Below, one piece after another: positions 40,859 through 49,898 of a stretch of DNA of 64,000 bases. Where the stretch lies: positions 194,327-258,326 of the forward strand of contig DXJO01000006.1 in the NCBI GenBank assembly GCA_019057475.1. Direction: 5' to 3'. This stretch comes from Candidatus Thorarchaeota archaeon (GTDB taxonomy: Archaea > Asgardarchaeota > Thorarchaeia > Thorarchaeales > Thorarchaeaceae). Below the pieces are notes generated by a model, which saw nothing but the letters and a program-made list of their open reading frames with translations, ran no database searches and was not told where the DNA came from. How positions within the stretch are numbered: the first letter of the stretch is position 1; the number at the start of each line of letters is the position of its first letter. The position numbers and the translations under genes were made by a program.

Positions 40859-41394
40859 TTATCGACCAAGGGTATCTGATCGGAATATTTCCATCATTAC
40901 GCTGACCACATGTTTTCCATCAATGTAGAACTGTTGATGTGCAGTTCCGTACTCAACGAAACCCAGTTTCAGGTATACTTTCTTTGCACGCTTATTGAAG
41001 GAATGAACGCCTAGCTCTAGTCTTCAAAGATTGATGTGCTTCCAGCAGAAGTCGATAAGCAGCTCCATCGCTTCTGTTCCATATCCCTTACCCCAGTTCT
41101 CAGGCTTATGGACAACAATCCCTAATCGCCCATTTCTTGAGATCCACTCGATGTCATGAACCGCCAATGTACCCAGGAATGCATCATCAGATAGGCGTTC
41201 AATTGCGAATGCAAACAGCTTCTGCCGCTTCATGTCATCTTGCACGGACTGAAGCCAATCTACCTCCGATTGCCTGCTGTGCGGGATGACACCTGCTAGG
41301 AATCGTCTCATTTCGGGATTGTTCCAATTCTCTATTATTTGATCTAGGTGCGCCTTTTCAAGTACAACAAGCCGTACTAGTTCCCTTCAAACAT
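40859..41394 (-). pseudogene. GNAT-family N-acetyltransferase, disrupted by a frameshift and a TGA
   Basis: ATG TTT GAA GGG (MFEG) is out of frame by one nt with ELVRLVVLEKAHLDQIIENWNNPEMRRFL...FCWKHINL; TGA at 41024-41026; frame continues RLELGVHSFNKRAKKVYLKLGFVEYGTAHQQFYIDGKHVVSVMMEIF. Confidence 0.82.
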
Positions 41395-42435
41395 GGGTTT
41401 CACTTAGCGCGATTGTGCTATTTGGTGGATATGACTGTTTCCACACTGAATCCTACATCGCATCCAAGCCGTTTGACCAGGGCAAATAGCATAAACTCAA
41501 CACGTCCTATCACTCAATTTTCATGTCCAAATTCATGCTTCACCCCTACAAATCACTTCCTACCTGAGTCGGCAGATATCATATTCATTCAAACAATTAT
41601 TGTAGGTATTTTTTACTGAGCGGTATTGTATCAATCAAACACCTAATTATTTCACTGTGCGTTACACTATATTGTATTGCCTTTGCTTGGTTGATATTGT
41701 ACCATATGGGGGCATATTCTCATAACCATTATTTGTATTTTATTGCTCCAATGGTTATAGTACTCTTTGTAGTAAACGCGCTTCGTAACCGATTAACAAC
41801 ACTTTCATCTACTAATGGGATCTCTTCATTTTACTCCTCATACCCAGAAACTAGGTTATACAGTCTATAACAATAAAGAGTGTCCAAATAAGCCGGGTTA
41901 TCCTCGGTGGAAGCTACCAGTACACGGTAACTGAGTACAGCTGTAGGTGATGGATGGGTCAAGATGAACTATCCGTATTCGACAAATGGATACAGCATAA
42001 TTCGTCATCTACCATAAGGAATGCCATGATCGTGAGTAGACCATTACAAGCTTCAAGTATATGATAGTGACCGGATTGAGAAATGCATACGGTTGGTACA
42101 AAGATGCGGCTATCACTGCCTCCAAAAAGATAAATTTGAAGGCAATGGAGGAATGAAAAAAGAAAAAAAGGGGCACGAAAGTGATGGTCGCATGTGAGCG
42201 AAACCTTTCGAAAAATCGACAGGTTCTGAGTGACAAAAGTGAGCGATAAAAATACGGATCAAAAGTCAAATGGCAAAGCGAAGAGCTTTACCATGGGATG
42301 CCTAACCCAATATAGTTTATATCGTTAAACAGGAGCTAAGCAATCAGCGCGCAATGACTGCAGGGACTACATGAACTATCTTCAGCAAGCGACAACGTAG
42401 AAACAGTCTACGAGCGTACAGGTAGGCAAGAGAGT

Positions 42436-42798
42436 ATGGTCACAGTATTCATCATCGATGACGAAGCTATCCTGCATCGGCTTTACAAGGACGTTTTCGC
42501 AATCAAGGGACATCAAGTGATTGCTGACGCATACGATGGTACTGAGGCCGTAGACAAATTCAAGCAGATGGACCCAAAGCCCGATGTTATCATTCTAGAC
42601 CATCGAATGCCCAATAAAGACGGACTCGAAGCAATGTCAGATATCCTGGCGTTAGATCCAAAGGCCCGCATAGTGTTCATTAGCGCAGATGCCAATGTGA
42701 GAGAATCTGCAATGACTAGCGGGGCCTCGAGTTTTGGCCTGAAGCCGGTGACCATCAGACACATGCTTGACTTGGTTGAGAGTGCAGTAGAGGAATAA
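42436..42798 (+). CDS. response regulator (CheY-like)
   Basis: VFIIDDEAI, DVIILDHRMPNKDG, FISADA, GLKPVT. Confidence 0.92.
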   Translation: MVTVFIIDDEAILHRLYKDVFAIKGHQVIADAYDGTEAVDKFKQMDPKPDVIILDHRMPNKDGLEAMSDILALDPKARIVFISADANVRESAMTSGASSFGLKPVTIRHMLDLVESAVEE

Positions 42799-42853
42799 GA
42801 GTGCTCAGATGGGTCATTCAGGTATCCTTGAACATCATCTCGGAGGCATGATT

Positions 42854-43246
42854 ATTTTGTCGGACAAGCCTGAGATGAGAGTAGTAATAGCATGTGATGT
42901 ACCGTTACTCGGAGCGTTATTGCGCCTGTCGATTGAGGATGCAGGTTTTGAGGTTGTCAGAGAGGTTTCCCAGAGCACTGAACTGCTTGTAGCGGTGAGT
43001 CAACATGAACCTGACATTGTCATTCTGGACCTGGAGCTCCCTGAAATGGAGCACATTAGACTCATAGAGAGTATCCTTGACCTTGACTCAACCCTTGCGA
43101 TTGTAACCGTTTCTAATCTCAATGATGATCTGGGCGAGATGGTTTTCGCCGCAGGTGCGAGAGCATTTCTTCGAAAGCCTTTCAGCATGTATGATTTAGT
43201 TGACATTGTCAGGAAGGTTGCACCCGTTCATCGAAGTCACCGTTAG
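42854..43246 (+). CDS. response regulator receiver domain protein
   Basis: ORF 42809..43246; MRVVIACDVPLLGALLRLSIEDAGFEVV, DIVILDLELPEM, VTVSNL, ARAFLRKPFS. The start within the ORF is uncertain. Confidence 0.85.
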   Translation: MLSDKPEMRVVIACDVPLLGALLRLSIEDAGFEVVREVSQSTELLVAVSQHEPDIVILDLELPEMEHIRLIESILDLDSTLAIVTVSNLNDDLGEMVFAAGARAFLRKPFSMYDLVDIVRKVAPVHRSHR

Positions 43247-43417
43247 ACCTTGGTACAGCGGAATATGATTCAAATGGAATGTGTTCAATCACATGTTAAG
43301 CGATGTATTGGTAGTGCCTTCTGGTCCTAGCTGCATGCGGATAAACCCACTAGAACCTTAAATTGAGTGTTTGCGGGTTTTCGGAAGGTCCCATCCGATA
43401 GATAATTGGTGTAAGAA

Positions 43418-44983
43418 TTGATACCCGAATTCGCGATGCATGAGTATGGACTAGATTCCTCCGAGATAGAGGAACTTGAAAGAAGCTTGGCCACAGCCAT
43501 AAGGACAGGAAAGGACCGATTCATGGCATTTACCGACATCCTGGTTGAGCATGTTAGGAGCAGTGAATGGAAAGACAAGAGTCCCAGTTTCGTGACTATG
43601 TGCGCAAAGGCATCCTTTCTTCGAGGACTGTACAGCTACAATCAAGTCTTGGCCAAAGGAACCCCGAATATAGCTTGCAAAGGATACGCCGCGGCTGCCA
43701 ATTGCAAACAGAGCCTAGACCCGCGATGGATGAACAATCTGCGAAACTATGTGAATCAGGCGTGGCAAGCACGAGACCACATCGTATTCGCAGAGCTTTC
43801 GGGTCTGCTTGCGTCAATACTCATGGATCTTGGTTATGCTGATCATGCTAAAGCAGTAGCTTTTGAGAGCATTGAAAAAGTAACAATGACAACGAGCAAG
43901 AATGCCGAGATACGCAATAGAGTCCAGGCAGCACTGCTTAGACCACGGATTATGCTTGCGTCGATATCGCGAGAATCTGAACCTAGGGAGGAAGTCTTGA
44001 TTCGGTTGGATGCAGCAGAAGAGGCTGCGAAACACCTTGACCATCAACTAGCGCTTACAGACATCAGCTATCAAAGAGCCAGAGTCATGGAAGAAGTCAA
44101 CGAGTACGAAAAGGCAATGGACCTGGCTATCTCCGCTCTTCGGATGTATGAGCGAATGGGTTACCTACAGGGTGTAGCCAATGCACGAAATATCAGGGGA
44201 GTGGTCTTTCTGGACCGTGGCGAAGTGCAGGATGCCAGAGACCAGTTTGAGGAAGTCTTGGGGATTCAGCAGCAGCTAAACAACCAAATCGGAGTGGCCA
44301 ACTCCTTCATCAATGTTGGAGAAATCGACCGGGTTTTGGATCAGTTTGACCAGATGGAAACATACAATCGCAAGGCGCTGGAAATAAGCCAAGAAGCAGA
44401 GTACATGAGGGGAATCGCGATTTCCAAGATCAACCTTGGTGATGTTGCATTGAGACGCGGCGGCATAGACGAGGCCATTGAGCTTTACGAAGAAACGATA
44501 TCATTGGCTGAGAGCTCAGGAATGAAAGATCTCTTGTGTTTCGTTCTTTTCTTAGCGGGGGATGCCCACTTCTTGAAGGGAGAGTTCGATAGCGCACTCG
44601 AACTATATCACAAGGCAAAGGAATTCTCAGCTGAAACAGGACACTCGGTACATTCATTCACCGCAGATGTAAGCGAGTTGATGACTACTTGGGCTCGCGA
44701 GGAAAGGCCAAGCGCAGAGCTGCTTGAGTCAGTGAAATCCATTGTAGGACCAAAATCGAAGTGGCTAGAGAAAAAGGATGCTTCCATGATGCGAGATTTG
44801 TACCAGATTGTGGTGGAGGATCCTTCCGTCGAAACTGAGCTTTGCGTCTTCTATGATGGGGAAATGAATTTCCAGTGTCGCGTGGAACGCAAGTCCCTCA
44901 AGAAGGAGTGTTTTGGCAATCTGTTTTGGATGGGGGGTCTCTGCAAACACTTCAAGGAGTTCCTTGAATCACTAGACAGCTAG
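43418..44983 (+). CDS. TPR-repeat protein
   Basis: 521 aa; repeated helical units such as GVANARNIRGVVFLDRGEVQDARDQFEEVLGIQQQLNNQIGVANSFINVGEI, RGIAISKINLGDVALRRGGIDEAIELYEETI. Confidence 0.85.
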   Translation: MIPEFAMHEYGLDSSEIEELERSLATAIRTGKDRFMAFTDILVEHVRSSEWKDKSPSFVTMCAKASFLRGLYSYNQVLAKGTPNIACKGYAAAANCKQSLDPRWMNNLRNYVNQAWQARDHIVFAELSGLLASILMDLGYADHAKAVAFESIEKVTMTTSKNAEIRNRVQAALLRPRIMLASISRESEPREEVLIRLDAAEEAAKHLDHQLALTDISYQRARVMEEVNEYEKAMDLAISALRMYERMGYLQGVANARNIRGVVFLDRGEVQDARDQFEEVLGIQQQLNNQIGVANSFINVGEIDRVLDQFDQMETYNRKALEISQEAEYMRGIAISKINLGDVALRRGGIDEAIELYEETISLAESSGMKDLLCFVLFLAGDAHFLKGEFDSALELYHKAKEFSAETGHSVHSFTADVSELMTTWAREERPSAELLESVKSIVGPKSKWLEKKDASMMRDLYQIVVEDPSVETELCVFYDGEMNFQCRVERKSLKKECFGNLFWMGGLCKHFKEFLESLDS

Positions 44984-45313
44984 GAAGTTCTGGAACAATC
45001 GCAGGCAATCCTATTTTCGACAGCAAACCTTGATGTTCTCTGCATTTCTTGGAGTAAACGATAGAGCTTAAGGAATTCACGGTTTCCTTGCATCGTTTTA
45101 CGCGTTAAGGAGCATCGCTGTGTATTACAAGGTCCAATATACTAGGCAGCCACTGCACAAGTCAGAAGTAAACGATACTTATTGGCGAAGTGCATTCGCA
45201 ATCAAGTGTATTCCCAAGTTTCCTCCTACTTCGAGTCGAGAACGACTTTCTATCAGATTGGGTGCCGGATGTACTGATTTTTGCTAACGTGTACTATTAG
45301 CACCAAAACAAAC

Positions 45314-45439
45314 ATGCGTGTACTGGAGCTGAAGAAGAACGGCGCGTTTTTCCTAGGTGTCGTTCGACTCCTTGGGCAAGATGTGGATGTGTTTCCCAGT
45401 ACACGCGACCATCTATTCCCTCATGAGTCTAGAACATAA
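45314..45439 (+). CDS. possible small protein (41 aa)
   Basis: MRVLELKKNGAFFLGVVRLLGQDVDVFPSTRDHLFPHESRT; below the ORF-track cutoff, in an otherwise empty 540-bp gap. Confidence 0.3.
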   Translation: MRVLELKKNGAFFLGVVRLLGQDVDVFPSTRDHLFPHESRT

Positions 45440-45527
45440 CGTTTACTCGCATTCTTGGGTTGAAAGAAGTCAAGAATCAACAGGACTAATGTTTTATGTC
45501 TGATTCCATTGACCGCGAAGGGATACT

Positions 45528-46766
45528 ATGTCCAATGTTGATATCCCTATTGTGATCATTGGTGCGGGGCCAGCAGGTCTAACTGCCGCTAGAGTGCTAA
45601 CCGAACTGGACATTGATTACATTCTACTGAGCAGGGAGAAGGTGCCAGGAGAAAATAAGGCGTGTGCGGGCTTCATACCATCCAGCGCTCTTCGCGATTT
45701 TGACATAAGCACTTTTCCTGGAGCACATCCAGTAACAACAGTGCGCATGAAGTTCCCAAGACAAGATATGAAGACAGTGGAATTTGGAGCAAAGGTTGGC
45801 GTAAACGCCAGTCGCGCAGACCTTGGTATGACGATGTTGAAGTATGTTGGCGCGGGTAGTGGAGAGATACGTTTCCAGACTGAGGTAGGGCATGTATCTG
45901 TCAAGAAATCTGGGTGTGAGATGACACTCCATAAACAAGGACAATTCGAGAAGTTGACGTCAGAGATTGTGATTGATGCTAGCGGCGTAAACCCCGTATC
46001 ACTCAAGACGGTACAATTGCGAGAGCGGCTTCCTGATCATCTTATGGGCTACACAGCTCAGTATCAAATGCGAAGACCTTCATCAATGGGCTCTCTGAAT
46101 GGAGTAAATGATTTCTACTATGGAAGCGATTTTTCACCCAGCGGATACGCCTGGGTGTTCCCCCGCGGGCATGATATTGCAGTGGGTACAGGGGGACTGC
46201 TAAGGTCCTTCAAGGAAGAAAAGAAGCGCATGTTCGACTACCTTGAGCACCTTGTTTCTCATGATGATTCTGCTAAAGCGACCCTTGAGAACGCAGAGGT
46301 TGTCAAGAGGGAATCAGCATTAGTTCCTCTTGCAGGCGTTGTGCAACCCTCATTTACGGATCGGCTCATGCTTGCTGGTGATGCGGCGGGTCATTGTTGC
46401 CCCATAACAGGAGAGGGAATCCATTACTCGATGATAGGGGGAAGGAAAGCAGCACAGACAGCTGCACAAGCGGTAAGAAAGCGGGACTACTCAGCTGGCG
46501 TCCTATCCAAGTACGAAAAAGACTGGATCAAAGCGATTGGCTCGAACCTCAAATGGGGACTGTGGTTACAGCAAAGGATGGTAGGGTCCAGTTCTGGTGG
46601 ACTTGGGACAAGTCTAGTGGGGTCCGACAGGAGCCGCAAGCTCATCGCCGAGATGCTTGTTGGTGCCCGGTCTGTAAGAGCTACTCTTCTTGCAGCAGCC
46701 CCCACATACATGGCCAAGAAACTGCAACGCAAATTACAGCACCCTGCCCCACATCATGGTGGCTAG
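45528..46766 (+). CDS. geranylgeranyl reductase family FAD-dependent oxidoreductase
   Basis: IPIVIIGAGPAGLTAARVLTE, CAGFIPSSAL, RLMLAGDAAGHCCPITGEGIHYSMIGGRKAA. Confidence 0.9.
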   Translation: MSNVDIPIVIIGAGPAGLTAARVLTELDIDYILLSREKVPGENKACAGFIPSSALRDFDISTFPGAHPVTTVRMKFPRQDMKTVEFGAKVGVNASRADLGMTMLKYVGAGSGEIRFQTEVGHVSVKKSGCEMTLHKQGQFEKLTSEIVIDASGVNPVSLKTVQLRERLPDHLMGYTAQYQMRRPSSMGSLNGVNDFYYGSDFSPSGYAWVFPRGHDIAVGTGGLLRSFKEEKKRMFDYLEHLVSHDDSAKATLENAEVVKRESALVPLAGVVQPSFTDRLMLAGDAAGHCCPITGEGIHYSMIGGRKAAQTAAQAVRKRDYSAGVLSKYEKDWIKAIGSNLKWGLWLQQRMVGSSSGGLGTSLVGSDRSRKLIAEMLVGARSVRATLLAAAPTYMAKKLQRKLQHPAPHHGG

Positions 46767-46948
46767 TCTGTGCATTTTGCTCTTGCTCGATGATAAATGG
46801 ATTAAGAGGAGATTCCAAGCATATTCTTCAGGACTATCTGGAAATTCCAAAAGAGAAGTGAAAGCAGACCCGCCAACCTAATGCTTTTCGTTGACGGGCC
46901 AGCTTGGAGAGTGGACGTTGAGATAGAGAATGGACAGTTCTACAAGTT

Positions 46949-47398
46949 TTAGGATCCTGCAGTTCCCCGCATCTTGTGAACAATGAAGCATTTCTGACGA
47001 TAAGCCTGTTCGTCAAGATCAGTGATGTAATTCTCCAGTTGCTTGACCCTGGTGAACTCTGCCTCAATACCTAGATCTCGAACCGTGAGCATTGCTTTCT
47101 TATTCTCGATTCGGACGTAAACGCCGCCCAAACCGACATTGTGTTTCATGTATACTGGCTCGTCCTGGTTCTTGACCCTGTAGAAGCCTTGTCTCCTGAG
47201 CATTCGTGTGAACATCATCATTTTGTCTTGGCCCTCCCGGCGGTTGACAAGAAAATGGTAAACGCTAACCGCAATATAAACCCATTCGGTTTTGATGTGT
47301 AAACGCGCCATATCGAACTGGAAGCTCAATCCGCAAATACAGTGGTGCAGAAGCTTCCAAGGCCTATTCTGTGCAGTTTCCCGCGTTTTCCTGCGCAT
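46949..47398 (-). CDS. hypothetical protein
   Basis: 149-aa ORF; likely start at the internal MARLHIKTEW. Confidence 0.5.
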   Translation of the reverse strand: MRRKTRETAQNRPWKLLHHCICGLSFQFDMARLHIKTEWVYIAVSVYHFLVNRREGQDKMMMFTRMLRRQGFYRVKNQDEPVYMKHNVGLGGVYVRIENKKAMLTVRDLGIEAEFTRVKQLENYITDLDEQAYRQKCFIVHKMRGTAGS

Positions 47399-47708
47399 TT
47401 GTAAGACGATTATTCTCTTCCATTAGCTAATTAGCTAGGAAATGGCGCGAATTAATGCTGCGTGTACAAATCAGTAGAAAGTGGAATCTTCAATTGACAT
47501 GCAGCGTGTACACAGACGTTCTAAGATGGTGTACAGATTTCGAATCTTAGCTAGGGCTTGAGACCGGTTCTTCTGTCTCATACGCTGGATTTGAAGCGAT
47601 TTGTGGCTCAATTCAGCTGTAAAAGAATGATTTGCGCAGCAACCCTCGGTACACCAAGGACTATAGAATGCAAACCATTGAAGGTAAGCCGGATTGCGTT
47701 GGTTCGAC

Positions 47709-49001
47709 CTAGACTACTGTGTCCATTAGGTACGAGCTCCAGATTGCGCGACAGCGTTTCCTTATGCCTGCTAGTAGGTACTTGGCGCTGAGCGGTCCGG
47801 CATCGTTTGATAGCTGGTCCGCCACCGCGAGAATCAGGAACTCCACTGCGTCGCATATGTTATCCAAATCTTCTGGCGTCATGGTTTCATCGAGTTGACA
47901 TCTAACAGCCATGTTGTCTTGGAGCTTAATCCTTCCAACCCATGGATGCATCTCAATCCCTCTGTCTTGGCCTGTGAAGAAGTAGTTCGTAGCATCCGAG
48001 GAACTTCTCACCTTAACACATGCTCGAACGAGTGCAGAGAGGACACACTCGTTGGCAAGAAGTAGTCGCCTCTCAATTGATGCTCTCTGTAAGTAGCCTT
48101 TGTTAACCAAGTTGCCAAGTTCATAGAGTACAGAACTTGTTGTCCAAAGATTCAGCTTCTCGAAAACAGATACTAGTGGAGTGCGGCCATCAAGGGTGGT
48201 TATTATTCTCAAGACCTGCAGAGAGTTTCTCAGGGGGTTCTCGCGACTTAGCAGAATGCCTGACGACTTCTCTGAGGTCAAAAGGATATCATCATCTGAT
48301 GGCACATAGCTCAGATGAATGGCATTATTCCAACGAGCCATAGATACTAGATCCTCTACCTCTCGCATTGGAAGATCTTGCGCTTCAGCTATCTCTGACA
48401 ATGATTGGCCGCTCGTTGCTGAATGCAAGAACTTTGTTATCTTGAAAGCCATGCTGGGCAACTCGTAGTGTCCAGAGGTGTCATATCTGCGCGCATTCTT
48501 TAGAATGATCGAGCGTTCTGTCAGTCTATCTCCCAGGAATGTTCTCCTCACGAATTGGTCAAAGTCCTTGAATAGATGGCTTTCGATTCCATCATCGTGT
48601 TTCAGACATTGGAAGCTGTCTTCAAATTCCATCACGACACGTCTAAGCTTGCTCCGCCCTTCATTGGTTTCTCTCGAAACTGCAAGAACTCCTGTTGTCC
48701 AGTCCCCAACCTCTACTAAGAGTGTGGAGCTAGACCCAAATTCTGTCTTCCACTGGGTCTGCTCTGAACCCGTAAGCTCGCCCATGAAACTCGTCATAGC
48801 CGATACAAAACCTGCGAGAATCTGGGGGTCCTGTTCCCCCGAAACAAACTCATGCGAATAGGGAGCAATCCCCGTGAGCTTGTTGAGGATGAAGAGTACC
48901 TTCTCGTTGGATATCTCCGAGTAATCAGATGTCGTTGGCTCAACTGCGTCGTCTAATTGCGGACGCGATGAAGCACTGGGTTGTTCTGAGCCTTCAGTCA
49001 C
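47709..49001 (-). CDS. sensor/winged-helix-like regulatory protein, paralog of 37134..38441
   Basis: 430 aa; alignable N-terminal module, two winged-helix-like segments (LDGRTPLVSVFEKL; SIERRLLLANE) and C-terminal module. Confidence 0.78.
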   Translation of the reverse strand: MTEGSEQPSASSRPQLDDAVEPTTSDYSEISNEKVLFILNKLTGIAPYSHEFVSGEQDPQILAGFVSAMTSFMGELTGSEQTQWKTEFGSSSTLLVEVGDWTTGVLAVSRETNEGRSKLRRVVMEFEDSFQCLKHDDGIESHLFKDFDQFVRRTFLGDRLTERSIILKNARRYDTSGHYELPSMAFKITKFLHSATSGQSLSEIAEAQDLPMREVEDLVSMARWNNAIHLSYVPSDDDILLTSEKSSGILLSRENPLRNSLQVLRIITTLDGRTPLVSVFEKLNLWTTSSVLYELGNLVNKGYLQRASIERRLLLANECVLSALVRACVKVRSSSDATNYFFTGQDRGIEMHPWVGRIKLQDNMAVRCQLDETMTPEDLDNICDAVEFLILAVADQLSNDAGPLSAKYLLAGIRKRCRAIWSSYLMDTVV

Positions 49002-49201
49002 AGCTAATTCCCCTATCAGAGGTCAGAATGACAGGATTCCTTGATCGGTTTCGGTTTTGCACAGCGAATCTTTTCTTGAGTTGACCCCTGCTCGATACGT
49101 GTGGAGGGCACATATCAAGTTTCACTGTTTGGCAAGAGAATGCGATAGACATGGTTCTTGAACCCGAATAGCGAAAAAGGAACCACCTACAAGCGATTAT
49201 T

Positions 49202-49789
49202 ATGGGCACAGAAATCCTAGCTACAACGAGCCTTGACCCCAAACTGGCTTCTTTGATTGGCTTAAACATTGAGTCGGTGGAGAGAGCGCAGAACCTAATT
49301 CAGAAAGTACAAGCCACACGGGGGTTGCTTACAGTCCCGCTCACCGAGAAGTCATTAAGAAACGCTCTCGAGGAATCAGTGGGGGCTTTGAAAGCAACCT
49401 ATGACGACCTTGAGATTAAGGTCAATTACAGGCTTCGGCGTTCAAAGGTCAAGGCTGACCAGTACCTTGACAACCTACTGGCGAACCTACTTGAAAACGC
49501 AACCATTCACAACAATAGGAGCCCCAGAAGAGTTTGGGTTACCCTGCGAGAATCTAAAGGTGGCTACGAAATCTCGATCGCAGACAACGGACCTGGAATC
49601 TCGAATGAAAAGAAGGAGAATTTGTTTGACCCAGAGAGACGCTTCGGTGGTGTTGGAATCCATCAGGCGTTACGCATCGCACAGAAATATGGCGGATACA
49701 TAAGCGTGGAAGATAGAATTGTAAATGACTCAAGCCAAGGCGCCAAATTTCTGGTCTGGTTACTAAAGTCAGATGCCTCAGGCTCATGA
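49202..49789 (+). CDS. histidine-kinase-like HATPase protein, H-box absent from the ORF
   Basis: NLLANLLENATIHNN (N-box), IADNGPGIS (G1), GGVGIHQALRIAQKYGGYISVED (G2); no phospho-acceptor His region inside the ORF. Confidence 0.82.
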   Translation: MGTEILATTSLDPKLASLIGLNIESVERAQNLIQKVQATRGLLTVPLTEKSLRNALEESVGALKATYDDLEIKVNYRLRRSKVKADQYLDNLLANLLENATIHNNRSPRRVWVTLRESKGGYEISIADNGPGISNEKKENLFDPERRFGGVGIHQALRIAQKYGGYISVEDRIVNDSSQGAKFLVWLLKSDASGS

Positions 49790-49898
49790 TGCTAGCTCTC
49801 AAGCAGAACAACGAAGTTCGCACTTTTCTTGCGATTACCCTTGACTTCGCTTTAATCACGAGAGTGAGGGAGCCAGGGCCCCTCAACGGCAACTTTGC

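Noticed and set aside
46394-46861. 155-aa plus-strand ORF
   Set aside because: Alternate frame of the geranylgeranyl-reductase-like gene.
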